Shown: positions 1-9,136, numbered from the stretch's first letter. The stretch is DNA of 64,000 nucleotides from Oligoflexia bacterium (GCA_028277945.1 JANQFH010000056.1:281093-345092), one strand, 5' to 3'. Notes: generated by a model not told the origin, from the letters alone. Translations and numbers: made by a program.

Positions 1-460
1 TTTGCACCGTGCCGCGCAGCTTCTCCCAGCCAATACCACGACGTTGGGCTACAGCAGCGTAGAGCGCTAGTAAGATTGGCGCAGTGGCGTTTATGGTCAT
101 CGAGGTGCTGACAGCCGATAGATCAATGCCGGCGAAGAGCTGCTCCATATCCTCTACATGGTTGATAGCAACGCCGACCCGCCCAACCTCGCCGCGCGCG
201 AGGAAGTCATCGCTATCGAGTCCGAGCTGGGTTGGCAGGTCAAACGCCACGCTGAGAGCACGCTGTCCCTGTTTTAGCAGATAGTGAAAACGCTCGTTCG
301 CCTCTTTGGCCGTGCCAAAGCCCGCATACTGGCGCATGGTCCAGAGGCGGCCACGGTACATGGTCGGATAAATACCACGCGTGAATGGAAACTCACCTGG
401 AAAGCCAATATCACCAAGATAGTGCGCGCCTTCTATAAAAGTTTTTGCAGCCTTAGGCAT
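1..460 (-). CDS. methylmalonyl-CoA mutase large subunit, N-terminal part (cut by window edge)
   Basis: The minus-strand frame from 460 is open to the window edge and encodes about 153 residues without a stop. It shows the TIM-barrel start of acyl-CoA mutases: [19 protein letters not shown] near residue 22, then [16 protein letters not shown] and [15 protein letters not shown]. These segments are hallmarks of B12-dependent methylmalonyl-CoA mutase, which interconverts methylmalonyl-CoA and succinyl-CoA in propionate metabolism. The ATG at 460 has a GGAGG five bases upstream. The N-terminus is somewhat shorter than in many homologues. The C-terminal part and the cobalamin domain lie outside the window. 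A close relative such as ethylmalonyl- or isobutyryl-CoA mutase cannot be excluded from this fragment. Confidence 0.9.
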   Translation of the reverse strand, partial: MPKAAKTFIEGAHYLGDIGFPGEFPFTRGIYPTMYRGRLWTMRQYAGFGTAKEANERFHYLLKQGQRALSVAFDLPTQLGLDSDDFLARGEVGRVGVAINHVEDMEQLFAGIDLSAVSTSMTINATAPILLALYAAVAQRRGIGWEKLRGTVQ

Positions 461-497
461 GGCAGCCTCCATTTAAACAACGCTTTATAAGCACAAC

Positions 498-1520
498 CTA
501 GACATTAAACCGGACGTGAAAAATGTCGCCATCGGCAACCACGTAGTCTTTGCCTTCAAGTCGCAGTTTACCGGCCTTGCGACACGCCTTTTCACTACCA
601 CAGGCTATGAGATCCTCATAGCGCATCACCTCAGCACGAATAAAACCGCGCTGCAGGTCGGTGTGGATTTTACCGGCTGCTTCCAGGGCCGTGCACCCCT
701 TTTTTAAGGTCCAAGCGCGCACCTCATCCTTGCCCACGGTAAAAAAGCTAATCAACTGCATGAGCTCGTAGCTTTTACGGATCATCGCCGCCTGCGCAGG
801 CTCATCAATGCCGAGCTCCTTGAGAAAGTGGCCGCGTTCATCCGCAGCGAGCGCCATGATCTCCCTCTCCAGAGGGGCACAGAGATGGAAATAGGCAAAC
901 TGCTGCTCCACGCTCAAAGAGCGTAGAGCTCCATTAAGCGGTTCGGCACCCTCTTCGCGTTGGTTCACAACAAGCAGGTAAGGTTTGCGGCTGATGAACG
1001 CGTAACCTGTAAGCGCTTGCTCTTGCTGTTGGGTTAACATGCAGCTACGCAGAGGCCTGTTGGCTTCAAGGTGAGCGCTCAGGGTCTGTAACAGCTTAAG
1101 CTCCGCTTCCCTCTTGCCCTCCTTCTGCAGACGTTGCAGGCGCTTATCGATTACTGCTAGATCAGCAAAAAGAAATTCATCCAACAGCTGTTGAATCGAC
1201 TTTAGTGTTGCCTCCTTCGCTGTGGCAAAAAAACCCGCCACGTGAAGGATGAGATCCATCTGACGAATCTGTGCTAAGTGCGCTGCAGTTAACGATGCTT
1301 GACCATCGCCTGAGCCGAAGAGATCGTACAGCGTCATCTCAACCGCGGTGACCTTGGCCGGCTGATAGAGTTGCGCCAAACGATCCAGGCGTGGATCTGG
1401 AACCTTGATCACTCCCACCGACCCTTTGGCGGCCAACCCTTCTGTTGCGGTCAGACCGGTCAACGCCGCAAACAGCGTACTGCGACCACTACCTGGTATG
1501 CCAACAATACCGATTTTCAT
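498..1520 (-). CDS. YchF/OBG-family P-loop ATPase with C-terminal TGS (DUF933) domain
   Basis: 340 residues from the ATG at 1520. An in-frame ATG at 1592 would add 24 residues that do not fit the family, which normally begins MKxGIVG. The N-terminal G domain has a P-loop GIPGSGRST (residues 7-15), a DLFG switch-II-like motif, and NQRE in place of the GTPase NKxD, as in YchF proteins that prefer ATP. The last 80 residues (VRAWTLKKG…GFIRAEV…GKDYVVADGD) are a clear DUF933/TGS domain. The usual P-loop Lys is Arg here (residue 13) and the switch region is divergent, so this may be a paralogue rather than the housekeeping YchF. Family members associate with ribosomes and stress responses. It is divergent from the Hsp70 gene at 1654. 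Confidence 0.85.
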   Translation of the reverse strand: MKIGIVGIPGSGRSTLFAALTGLTATEGLAAKGSVGVIKVPDPRLDRLAQLYQPAKVTAVEMTLYDLFGSGDGQASLTAAHLAQIRQMDLILHVAGFFATAKEATLKSIQQLLDEFLFADLAVIDKRLQRLQKEGKREAELKLLQTLSAHLEANRPLRSCMLTQQQEQALTGYAFISRKPYLLVVNQREEGAEPLNGALRSLSVEQQFAYFHLCAPLEREIMALAADERGHFLKELGIDEPAQAAMIRKSYELMQLISFFTVGKDEVRAWTLKKGCTALEAAGKIHTDLQRGFIRAEVMRYEDLIACGSEKACRKAGKLRLEGKDYVVADGDIFHVRFNV

Positions 1521-1653
1521 GCAGGCGAGAATATAATGGATACACCTAGGGGTGACAAACAGCCCCTTTGCACTTGCCAATTGTAGGTCCATAGGCTAGG
1601 ATGCGCTAAAGTTTCTTAATTTTATCAATAGGTTGTATTGAACTGGGGACGCA

Positions 1654-3213
1654 GTGGAATTGGTCATCGGGATTGATTTAGGTACCTCCAACTCCTGTGT
1701 TGGCGTGATGCAGGAGGGACACATCAACGTCCTGCCAGACGAAGAGGGTGAGACCATCCAGCCCTCGGTGGTGCATTTTGCCGAGGATGGCACTGTCCTT
1801 GTTGGCCGCGCCGCCAAAGCGCACATGATTACCAGTGCTGAAAACACCATCTTTTCTGCCAAGCGGCTTATTGGTCGCAAGTCTTTCTCTGCGGAGGTCA
1901 AAAAGGCTAAGGCGGTCTGTCCCTATGAAATCATCGAGGGCCCCAATCGTTCGGTCATGATCAAGGTGCGTGGCAAAGAGTACACCCTTCAGGAGATATC
2001 CGCCTTTATCCTGAAACGCATGAAACAGATTGCTGAGAAACGCCTAGGAACAACTATCAAAAAAGCCGTAGTAACCGTTCCCGCATACTTCAACGACAAT
2101 CAGCGTGCTGCCACAAAAGACTCTGGCAAGATCGCTGGTATGGACGTGCTGCGGATCATCAACGAGCCTACGGCTGCCGCACTTGCCTACGGTTACGGCA
2201 AAAAGCTAAAACAGCGTGTTGCCGTATACGACCTTGGCGGTGGTACCTTTGATATTAGTATTCTTGAGCTTGGTGAAAGTGTCTACGAAGTCATATCAAC
2301 CGCCGGTGATACCTACCTCGGCGGTGATGACTTCGACGACCGTATCATCGACTACGTCTCAGAAAAGTTTGTTCAACAACACGGCGTTGATCCCCGTGGT
2401 GATAGGAATGCGTTGCAGCAGCTTAAGGACAGTGCTGAACGCGCTAAGGTAGAGCTTACCAACAAACAACAGGTGCAGCTATTCATCCCGGCGTTGACAA
2501 AAACGCCCAAGGGAAGCATTGACTTGGATATGACCTTAGAGCGATCAACCTTCGATCAGATGGTCATGGATCTGATTCAAAAGACCTTCAAAGTCTGTGA
2601 CGAGGCCTTGATGATGGCAAGGTTAACGCCGAGCGATCTTGATGGCGTCATTCTCGTGGGTGGCCCCACTCGCATTCCCATTGTCTACAACTCGGTTCGC
2701 CACTACTTCCAGAAAGATCCACAGTCTGGAATCAATCCAGACGAAGTGGTCGCTGTGGGCGCAGCCATTCAAGGCGCTGAACTGCTCCAGGACTCACAAA
2801 ACCTTGTCCTGTTAGATCTGACACCACTTTCCATAGGCGTAGAGATTCTCGGTGGCGGCCTGGATCGGCTCATTGAAATCAACACGCCGATCCCAACAGA
2901 CAGTACGAAGATCTTCACAACTACCACGGATAACCAAGAGTCGGTGTTGATCAAGGTATACCAAGGAGAGTCTCGGGTTGCCTCGGAAAACGAGCTCTTA
3001 GGTCAATTCACGCTTGCGGGTATTCGCAAAGCACCACGTGGCGAAGTACAGATTTCTGTCAGCTTTGAAATAGACAGCAACGGTATCCTCAACGTCTCTG
3101 CACGTGACCTGCACACCGGCGCCAGCCAATCTATCAAGTTAGACGCTGCCGGCAGGCTGCCACAAGACAAGCTGGATGAGCTACAGCGCAATACCGCTGA
3201 AGCCATGGAGTAG
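1654..3213 (+). CDS. Hsp70 (DnaK-like) chaperone lacking the helical lid
   Basis: 519 residues; canonical DnaK has about 640. The nucleotide-binding domain is complete: DLGTSNS at residues 8-14, [32 protein letters not shown] and LVGGPTRIP. The beta substrate-binding domain follows ([10 protein letters not shown] to about residue 500). The protein stops soon after (…NTAEAME), so the alpha-helical lid and the EEVD-like tail are absent. Translation starts at GTG 1654 with a GGGG stretch upstream. The next gene, seven bases downstream, encodes a J-domain protein, so the two probably form a dedicated chaperone/co-chaperone pair. No grpE is nearby. It is probably not the main DnaK of the cell; the likely role is specialised client handling (inference). 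Confidence 0.9.
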   Translation: MELVIGIDLGTSNSCVGVMQEGHINVLPDEEGETIQPSVVHFAEDGTVLVGRAAKAHMITSAENTIFSAKRLIGRKSFSAEVKKAKAVCPYEIIEGPNRSVMIKVRGKEYTLQEISAFILKRMKQIAEKRLGTTIKKAVVTVPAYFNDNQRAATKDSGKIAGMDVLRIINEPTAAALAYGYGKKLKQRVAVYDLGGGTFDISILELGESVYEVISTAGDTYLGGDDFDDRIIDYVSEKFVQQHGVDPRGDRNALQQLKDSAERAKVELTNKQQVQLFIPALTKTPKGSIDLDMTLERSTFDQMVMDLIQKTFKVCDEALMMARLTPSDLDGVILVGGPTRIPIVYNSVRHYFQKDPQSGINPDEVVAVGAAIQGAELLQDSQNLVLLDLTPLSIGVEILGGGLDRLIEINTPIPTDSTKIFTTTTDNQESVLIKVYQGESRVASENELLGQFTLAGIRKAPRGEVQISVSFEIDSNGILNVSARDLHTGASQSIKLDAAGRLPQDKLDELQRNTAEAME

Positions 3214-3220
3214 GCTGCCC

Positions 3221-5191
3221 TTGTCCAAACCAACGCTGACCTCTGCCAATCCAGACAGCAGTCGCTTTGATCTTTCCCAACGCTGTGTCGCCATGCTTCT
3301 TTTGCAGCTCTACAGCAAAGCTTTCTCTGGCTTGGCAACACTGCAGAAGGACAAAATCGTACGTCGCGTAAGTTTTCGTGATGGCAAACCCTTAAACGTG
3401 ACCTCAAACCTTCGTAGCGAAACCCTAGGACCGCTGTTAAACAGCCTGAACAAAATCTCCGCAGCAGAAGCAGATCAACTACAAGAGCTAGCCGCAAAGA
3501 ATCCACAAACTCCTACTGCACTCATCAGCCAGCTTGGTCGTTTTAGCGAAGAAGAGGCCAGGGAACTGGCGTACCTGGTACAAAAGCGGCGTCTTGCCAA
3601 TCTCTTCAGCTTGCGCAGTGGTTACTGCGAATTAGGTGCGCTGATTCCCAAACCCACGGGCACACCAGTGCAGAACTTTTTGCGCATCTACTGCAATGCC
3701 ATTAGCGAGTATTTTGATAGTCCGCGTATTGCCCAATACCATGCTGACATCTGCCCCAGCAACCTCATTATCTATAACCGTGACGCATGGGAACACCTGA
3801 CAGAGCTCAGCCTGCTTCCAGAAGAAAAGGGAGTGCTCACCATTGCTAGCGGGGCGGAAACCGTCAAGCAAGTCTACGAGGAGAGCCTTCTCGATTCCGA
3901 AGAGATTGGACAAAACCTTCTGAAGTTAAAACTACTGGGAATCATCTCTCTGGAAAGCAAGAGTGCACGAGAGGATCGAGAGTTCCTGCAAAAGCTCAGC
4001 AACAGACAAAAACAGCTTAAGCACAAGGTTGAAACCATGTTGACACGGCAAGAACAGCGGACAAATTACTTTGAGCTGATTGGTTTGACAGCAGAGGCAA
4101 CTGAGGAGGATATTCTTGCCCGTTGCAAGGAATTCAGTCGCGAGTTTTCCATAGATACGGTACGACCGCTGTTTCCCCCAGCACAGCAACAAAAGGTTGA
4201 AAGATTCTTGCAGCTGCTAAAACGCCTCATGCCAACCCTTAGCAGTAATGCCAAAAGAGAGGAGTACCGCGCTTTTCTGCAAGAAGGCGGTCAAGGCACT
4301 TTTGAGCAGCAGAGTAAGACCATTGCCGCGGACAGCGCACTCAAACAGGGTAAAGCGCTTTTCCAGGCAGGCAAATTTCCCGAAGCCTGCGAGGCGCTGC
4401 AGGCAGGGTTGCAGAGGGGCGGCGAGGATCCACTGCTGCTCGCTTGGAGCGGGCGAGCTCTGCAACGACTAGGAGAAACCGCCAAGGCAGAATCACAGTT
4501 GCAGGCTGCCAGCCAAAAAAACCCTGACTGCCTTGACGCCTATCTGTTTATGGCCGAGGCTAAACACCAGCAACAACAGCAAGAGGCTGCTAGAAAGCAC
4601 CTTGTTGAGATACTCAAGCGTGACCCCACCCATGCTGCGGCCACCCAACTGCTACGTGAAGTTGATCCGGCCCATAGTACGGCTATTGAAGTCATTGCCA
4701 TCCACCGCACGCTTGACCAGCTCGACTATTACACGATCTTGGCAGTCGAGCGCCATGCCAACCGCGCCCAAATCCAAAAGGCCTATCACACACGCACCAG
4801 GCAATTTCATCCAGACAGGTTCTTTACTTCGACGGACGCCTCACTCAAGACAAAGGCTGCTGCCATTCATAAGCGCTGCGTTGAGGCCTACATGGTGTTA
4901 CGCAATGAGACAAAAAAACGAGAGTACGATAAGCAACTCAAACAGACGACTAGTAAAGTAGAGTCGTTGCGTCTCAAAGACGCTGGAGACGTTGTGCAAA
5001 AGAAAGAACGCTCGGATATTCAGATTAAAAATTCGCAGGCTAAGAAATTTTACACCATGGCAATGACGAACCTACAGCAACAAGACTATAATGGCGCAAT
5101 ATTGAACTTACAGTTAGCACTGCGTGCCGAGCCTAACAATACATTCATTCAAAAAAGACTGCAGCAGGCAGAAAATAAAGCAAAGGGATGA
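3221..5191 (+). CDS. DUF4388 – degenerate J-like – TPR – J-domain co-chaperone
   Basis: About 656 residues from TTG 3221, which has a GGAG about 10 bases upstream; an in-frame start at 3176 inside the Hsp70 gene is the alternative. Domains in order: a DUF4388/PATAN-like region (about 10-150); a helical region; a J-like segment [17 protein letters not shown] near 282 that lacks HPD; TPR repeats (about 370-480); a true J domain ([22 protein letters not shown]) with HPD at about 530-532; and a further TPR near the C-terminus (606-650). The HPD motif implies stimulation of an Hsp70 ATPase, and the gene directly follows one. TPRs suggest partner docking. DUF4388 domains are common in multidomain signalling proteins of deltaproteobacteria. 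Confidence 0.85.
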   Translation: MSKPTLTSANPDSSRFDLSQRCVAMLLLQLYSKAFSGLATLQKDKIVRRVSFRDGKPLNVTSNLRSETLGPLLNSLNKISAAEADQLQELAAKNPQTPTALISQLGRFSEEEARELAYLVQKRRLANLFSLRSGYCELGALIPKPTGTPVQNFLRIYCNAISEYFDSPRIAQYHADICPSNLIIYNRDAWEHLTELSLLPEEKGVLTIASGAETVKQVYEESLLDSEEIGQNLLKLKLLGIISLESKSAREDREFLQKLSNRQKQLKHKVETMLTRQEQRTNYFELIGLTAEATEEDILARCKEFSREFSIDTVRPLFPPAQQQKVERFLQLLKRLMPTLSSNAKREEYRAFLQEGGQGTFEQQSKTIAADSALKQGKALFQAGKFPEACEALQAGLQRGGEDPLLLAWSGRALQRLGETAKAESQLQAASQKNPDCLDAYLFMAEAKHQQQQQEAARKHLVEILKRDPTHAAATQLLREVDPAHSTAIEVIAIHRTLDQLDYYTILAVERHANRAQIQKAYHTRTRQFHPDRFFTSTDASLKTKAAAIHKRCVEAYMVLRNETKKREYDKQLKQTTSKVESLRLKDAGDVVQKKERSDIQIKNSQAKKFYTMAMTNLQQQDYNGAILNLQLALRAEPNNTFIQKRLQQAENKAKG

Positions 5192-5679
5192 TGATGGGCT
5201 ACTTTAATTTCATGAAGCGAAACCGTATTGTTAAAAAGATTGATAAACTACACCGTGAGCATAACTTTGCCGAAGCGTGGACACTGCTGGAAAGCCTCAT
5301 GGAGAAGGCTCCAAACGACTCGTTACTACTCCTGCACGCTGCCATCCACACTTTCGAAACAGAGGAATACAATCGCTCACAGCAGTTTATAGAAAAGGCG
5401 CTCGCACTGCAGCAAGACAACCCCATCTTGCATCTAGCCATGGGCGAGATTCTCTACGCTAAAAAGGATTATGAAGAGTCTGTACGCTATTTACAAAAGG
5501 CGCTAGAACTCTCACCAGACAATCCTAAGGCAGAATACCTGCTGGGCATGAACTACATTATGCGTGGTAAGTGGGAGGAAGCGAGCCAGCACTTTGAGAT
5601 CGTCGCCCGCGAGGATAGAGACTTTCTGCTCGCACGGCTACTCACTATTGGTGAGGCACTCTTCAAACAACAGGAATAG
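5188..5679 (+). CDS. small TPR-repeat protein
   Basis: 163 residues, starting with three ATG codons (5188, 5191, 5194) and overlapping the J-protein stop codon, so translational coupling is likely. It contains about three to four TPR units (for example ILHLAMGEILYAKKDYEESVRYLQKALELSPDNPKAEYLLG), preceded by a short basic N-terminus. No signal peptide is seen. By position it is the third gene of the Hsp70/J operon and may be an adaptor for the same clients or for the TPRs of the J protein. Specific function unknown. Confidence 0.85.
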   Translation: MMMGYFNFMKRNRIVKKIDKLHREHNFAEAWTLLESLMEKAPNDSLLLLHAAIHTFETEEYNRSQQFIEKALALQQDNPILHLAMGEILYAKKDYEESVRYLQKALELSPDNPKAEYLLGMNYIMRGKWEEASQHFEIVAREDRDFLLARLLTIGEALFKQQE

Positions 5680-5723
5680 GTATGTTTACCTTTATTGTTC
5701 TTTATTGTTTTGTTTTTGTTGAT

Positions 5724-5835
5724 CACACTCACCTTAGTGATGGTACAACAACCTTCGAGAAATGGCTCGCCTCGCTCCGCTCGGCTGCGCTTTATTTTCT
5801 CTCGGGTTGTCGTACCATCACTGACGCGGAGTGTG
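5724..5835. repeat. long palindromic element, family 1 (copy A)
   Basis: A long imperfect hairpin between the TPR gene and the ParB-like gene. Outer arms CACACTC/GAGTGTG and AGTGATGGTAC/GTACCATCACT enclose a core carrying AACCTTCGAGAAATGGCTCG on one side and GCGCTTTATTTTCTCTCGG on the other. The core recurs with different but again self-complementary arms at 5865-5985 and 52489-52612. Short apparent ORFs here follow the palindrome and are not credible. The element occupies most of the 330-base gap at 5680-6009, together with copy B. Confidence 0.8.
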
Positions 5836-5864
5836 CGCAGCAGAAAATAGAAATTATTGCATCT

Positions 5865-5985
5865 AACCTTACCTCTGCCGGCGCATCCAACCAGCCTGAG
5901 GCGAAATCAAGCGCAGGAGGCCGGAGGCCGACGAGCCATTCGCCGAGGGACTGGTTGGATGTGCCATGTAGAGATGATGTTAAAC
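5865..5985. repeat. long palindromic element, family 1 (copy B, inverted relative to A)
   Basis: Arms GGCGCATCCAACCAG (5880-5894) and CTGGTTGGATGTGCC (5951-5965) pair with one wobble, and weaker pairing continues outwards. The inner core (GAAATCAAGCGCAGG … GAGCCATTCGCCGAGGG) matches the reverse complement of copy A's core. Copies A and B are therefore a head-to-head pair, as in bacterial interspersed mosaic elements. The right arm comes within a few dozen bases of the ParB-like start and may lie in its 5' untranslated region. Confidence 0.7.
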
Positions 5986-6009
5986 ACGAAAAGAAATTAT
6001 AGGGCATTG

Positions 6010-6948
6010 ATGAAACCCTACACGAGTAGAGAAGAGCCAGCTATCCACCAGGTGACGCTGAAACAAGTGGATCTGACGGGGTTCGGTTCGGACGACGTTG
6101 CCATGAGCCTGGTGCAGTCTCTACAGCAGGTCGGCTTTCTCATGCCAGCGATACTCTACAGCAGAGAGCCCTCGCACTTTGTCATCGACGGTCGCAAACG
6201 ACTCCAAGCGTGGCAGCAACTCTATGGCAACAAGAAGAGTTTCCCAGCGGTTATTCTCGCTGCTGAAGAAATCGACTACGCCACAGCGCTGCTGTTACGC
6301 ATGCACCTGCACGCCCAAGAGAACCAATCTCGAGTTACCGGCGAACTGGTTGAGTTGAGCCGACTGCTCTCGCCACAAACAGTGCCGCCCATGGCCGACT
6401 ACATTCTTGCCGCTTTAGGGAGTTTAGAAAACCCGACCCTATGGAACGCTATTGTTGCGCTTGCAGAGATAGACTCTGGATTGCAGCAAGAATTTGCCGA
6501 GAGACAGGTGCCATTAGCAACGATGCCCATTGTAGCTGAGCTCAGCCCACGGTGCCAGCAGTACCTCCTAGACTATGCACAGCCCCGAAGGCCCTCGGTA
6601 AGTGAGTGGCGTCGCCTCGCACAACTCCTCTTAGAGATCGAACGTCGGGGTGAGGCTATAGAGCAACTTAAGCAGATCTTTACGCAAACCAACAGCACCA
6701 AGCAGTTAGTTGCAGCATTGGAAGAGCTAAGGCATCCGCAAACCAGCCGATTGGCACACAGTCTAAGAGATGAGTGGGAGTCTTTCCGTATGCCAAAACA
6801 GTTTAAACTTGATACCGCTGTCGACAGGGAAGAGGCCGCGAAGTTGACGCTGTCCTTTCGATCACCGCAGGAACTTGAACGCCTTTTAGAAGATTTACGC
6901 GGCCGCTTGACCCAAGTATCTTTCCGCGGCTATATCGAACGACTATGA
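6010..6948 (+). CDS. ParB N-terminal-domain protein
   Basis: 312 residues from ATG 6010, with AGGG five bases upstream. In-frame ATGs at 5974/5977 are possible; one at 5857 would run through the palindromic element and is rejected. Residues 12-85 match the ParB/Srx fold: QVDLTGFGSDDVAMSLVQSLQQVGFLMPAIL, then VIDGRKRLQAWQQL, which aligns with the GERRxRA nucleotide-binding box of ParB. The rest is helical and lacks an obvious ParB HTH or dimer domain. No parA is near, so a role in chromosome segregation is unlikely. It overlaps the radical SAM gene by 4 bases (ATGA) and is probably its functional partner. Confidence 0.75.
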   Translation: MKPYTSREEPAIHQVTLKQVDLTGFGSDDVAMSLVQSLQQVGFLMPAILYSREPSHFVIDGRKRLQAWQQLYGNKKSFPAVILAAEEIDYATALLLRMHLHAQENQSRVTGELVELSRLLSPQTVPPMADYILAALGSLENPTLWNAIVALAEIDSGLQQEFAERQVPLATMPIVAELSPRCQQYLLDYAQPRRPSVSEWRRLAQLLLEIERRGEAIEQLKQIFTQTNSTKQLVAALEELRHPQTSRLAHSLRDEWESFRMPKQFKLDTAVDREEAAKLTLSFRSPQELERLLEDLRGRLTQVSFRGYIERL

Positions 6949-8039
6949 AGCCTGTGCTACCGCAGTTTGAACAGGTGTTGATCGCAACTGAAGTTGCCCA
7001 TTTGCCAGCCACTGAGAAGATCCTTGCGCGGCTTGGCCCGATTCAGACTGATGTGGTGACATTGGGTGAGCAAAAGCAGATAGTTCGCCAACTGTTGTGG
7101 CAGCGTGACAGCTTTGCTCATGGCAAGCGCGTGCTGTGGTTAACCAAGGGTAAGGGCAGGTTCATGCACGCCTGTCCAGGAACACAAAAGTCCTACTGCT
7201 GTAACTATTTTGTCATGGATCTTGTGGAGAACTGTCCCTTTGACTGCACTTACTGCTACTTGCAAAATCATCTCACCTCACCCTTTATGCGGCTGCATGT
7301 GAACAGCGATGACTTCCTGAGTGAGCTACACACCATCTTTCAGGCATCTCCAAACAAGCAGTTTCGTGTTGGTACGGGTGAGCTCGCTGATAGTCTGGCG
7401 TTGGATGCCATTACTGATCATGGCAGAGAGCTGGTGCGCTTCTTTAGAAAGTATAAGAACGCCACTCTCGAGCTTAAGACAAAGTCAGATTATGTCGACA
7501 ACCTGCTTAAGGTCGATCCCCAGGGCAGCACCGTCGTTGGTTGGTCGATCAATCCACGTTCTATTGTCGATGCTGACGAGCACGGCACTGCTAGTTTGGA
7601 GGCACGGTTGCAAGCTGCAGCCAAGGTAGCTGCTGCCGGCTACCAGGTTGCCTTCCACTTTGATCCGATCATCCGCTTTCCCGGTTGGAACTTTCAATAC
7701 CTGGCGCTGATCAAAGAGATCACCGCACGTTTTGCCTCAGAAAAAATCGCTTGGATAAGCTTGGGTACGCTACGTTATCCCAAGGGACTCAAAAGAGTCG
7801 TACTGCAGCGACACCCTCAGAGCCAACTACCGTTAGGAGAGTTCATTGCTGGCGTCGATGCCAAGGAGCGCTACCCAGCACAACAGCGCATGGATGTGTA
7901 TGAGCGGATGATGCGCTGGTTGCGACCAAGGTGGCCACAGGTGCCGATCTATCTATGCATGGAAAACCCAACCATCTGGCAACGCCTCTATGGCGGCGCG
8001 CCAAAAAAGGATGCCCGACTACACGAACTGTTTGGCTAG
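6945..8039 (+). CDS. spore photoproduct lyase-family radical SAM protein
   Basis: 364 residues. The radical SAM cluster motif CPFDCTYC (C97, C101, C104) is followed by YLQN, and the sequence around it (YFVMDLVENCPFDCTYCYLQNHL, in pieces) is typical of the SplB-like family. Other family-type segments are RVGTGELADSL, LELKTKSDYVDNLL, VVGWSINP and YLCMENPTIW near the C-terminus. SplB repairs spore photoproduct in endospore formers; homologues in non-sporulating bacteria have uncertain substrates. No sporulation gene is visible. Coupling to the ParB-domain gene is by a 4-base overlap. A DNA lesion or modified-nucleotide substrate is an inference. Confidence 0.85.
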   Translation: MKPVLPQFEQVLIATEVAHLPATEKILARLGPIQTDVVTLGEQKQIVRQLLWQRDSFAHGKRVLWLTKGKGRFMHACPGTQKSYCCNYFVMDLVENCPFDCTYCYLQNHLTSPFMRLHVNSDDFLSELHTIFQASPNKQFRVGTGELADSLALDAITDHGRELVRFFRKYKNATLELKTKSDYVDNLLKVDPQGSTVVGWSINPRSIVDADEHGTASLEARLQAAAKVAAAGYQVAFHFDPIIRFPGWNFQYLALIKEITARFASEKIAWISLGTLRYPKGLKRVVLQRHPQSQLPLGEFIAGVDAKERYPAQQRMDVYERMMRWLRPRWPQVPIYLCMENPTIWQRLYGGAPKKDARLHELFG

Positions 8040-8049
8040 CAGACTTCAA

Positions 8050-8817
8050 ATGACTACTCCAAAAACAAATGCATTATTCCTCGATCACTTTTATGCTGGA
8101 ATTGACGCGGATCAGTTTGATAGCCTCAAAATCCTAGGTGAGCTGATACCTGGAACCGCGGTACGCGATACCTCTGCAGGAGACTATTCGTGGTCTGGAG
8201 TATATCTGAAAAGCTCGTCAGGAGTTTATTTGGAGTTTCTCAAGCGTGGTAAGGACTTTGAGCGGGTTGGCTTAGGGCTGGCCTTTAGTGGTCTGGGGTA
8301 TGAGCAGGGTGTGCTGGAAAACCTCTCTAGCCAGTACCCTGAACTTGATTGGGGATCCCATGAGATCTTGTTTCATGGAAAAGACCCATGGTTTCACTCA
8401 ATCTATCCCTCCTATCAAAAAGATGAGGATCGGGCTTGGACTTGGGCGATGGAGTACCTATCCGAAAAACGCTTAGAGAGGCGTCGTTGGATAGGTCGAG
8501 TAGATACCCCGATTGTTTCCTTTGATTCGATGAATGTTGAAGTGCCAACTGACCTATTTGGTGAGCTACCAAATAAATGGCATAGATGGATACCAGGTAC
8601 CAAGAAATCGGACGCTGGTATCTACAGAGCCTCTATAGACTGTTTTAAGCAAGATTCGTTTGAGCTAATCGTGCATAACAGTGCAGGCTTAGAATTGCCC
8701 ATGGTAAAAGAGATCTGCGCGACTTTGAGATCGGGTCATAAAGTGGAAAATTATACTGAAGAGAACTGGAGCGTAGCGGTTAACGGAGAGCAAATGCAAT
8801 TGGTCTTTTCAGGTTAG
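8050..8817 (+). CDS. uncharacterised protein, DUF5829-like N-terminus
   Basis: 255 residues from ATG 8050, 10 bases after the radical SAM stop; the upstream extension to 7990 overlaps that gene and is less likely. The N-terminus FLDHFYAGIDADQFDSL resembles the first strand and helix of glyoxalase-fold DUF5829 proteins. The body (SWSGVYLKSSSGVYLEFL, DWGSHEILFHGKDPWFHSIYPSY) suggests a mixed alpha/beta domain without recognisable catalytic motifs. No signal peptide. The gene is visibly more AT-rich than the two before it. Function unknown; it may or may not be cotranscribed with the radical SAM gene. Confidence 0.6.
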   Translation: MTTPKTNALFLDHFYAGIDADQFDSLKILGELIPGTAVRDTSAGDYSWSGVYLKSSSGVYLEFLKRGKDFERVGLGLAFSGLGYEQGVLENLSSQYPELDWGSHEILFHGKDPWFHSIYPSYQKDEDRAWTWAMEYLSEKRLERRRWIGRVDTPIVSFDSMNVEVPTDLFGELPNKWHRWIPGTKKSDAGIYRASIDCFKQDSFELIVHNSAGLELPMVKEICATLRSGHKVENYTEENWSVAVNGEQMQLVFSG

Positions 8818-8856
8818 GAACACTGTTGCAGAGAATCTAGAGACACTCAACTGCTG

Positions 8857-9120
8857 CCTTACAGCCGAGGCGGGCCCCCAGCTGAAAAGCGAACGGTCGA
8901 TTTATTCGACCGTGAGCGCGGGGTCTGGGGGCATCGACGAGGCGTTGAATCTATAATAAACGCGAGTAGCATCCTTACAGCCGAGGCGGGCCCCCAGCTA
9001 TAAATATAAAGCGACCGAGCGATTTATTCGCGAGTAAGCGTAGAGCTCGAGAGCATCGTAAAGGCGTTAAAAACTATAGTCGATGCGAGTAGCCACCCTA
9101 AAGCCTTTGCGGGCTCTCGA
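8857..9120. repeat. tandem palindromic array, family 2 (two full units and one partial)
   Basis: A 27-base direct repeat beginning CCTTACAGCCGAGGCGGG occurs perfectly at 8857-8883 and 8973-8999, and a degraded version starts near 9096, giving a period of about 116-123 bases. Each unit folds on itself: GGGCCCCCAG pairs with CTGGGGGC in unit 1, and the inner core CGGTCGATTTATTCGACCG is a perfect hairpin. Unit 2 keeps the CGATTTATTCG centre but has other arms. Units are joined by GGCGTT…CTATA…GCGAGTAGC. The 512-base gap 8818-9329 holds this array and the hairpin at 9137, and no gene. Confidence 0.75.
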
Positions 9121-9136
9121 ATAAAAATAGACTCTC

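Noticed and set aside
5682..6002. Short ORFs on both strands between the TPR and ParB-like genes
   Set aside because: They follow the palindromic elements, mirror each other on both strands and lack ribosome-binding sites or recognisable protein character.
6010..6948. ParB as chromosome or plasmid partition protein
   Set aside because: No parA, no parS-like repeats, no clear HTH; the context is a radical SAM gene.
8857..9120. Possible CRISPR array
   Set aside because: Repeats are long, palindromic throughout, only two to three units, and the intervening sequence is also repeated; no cas genes are near.
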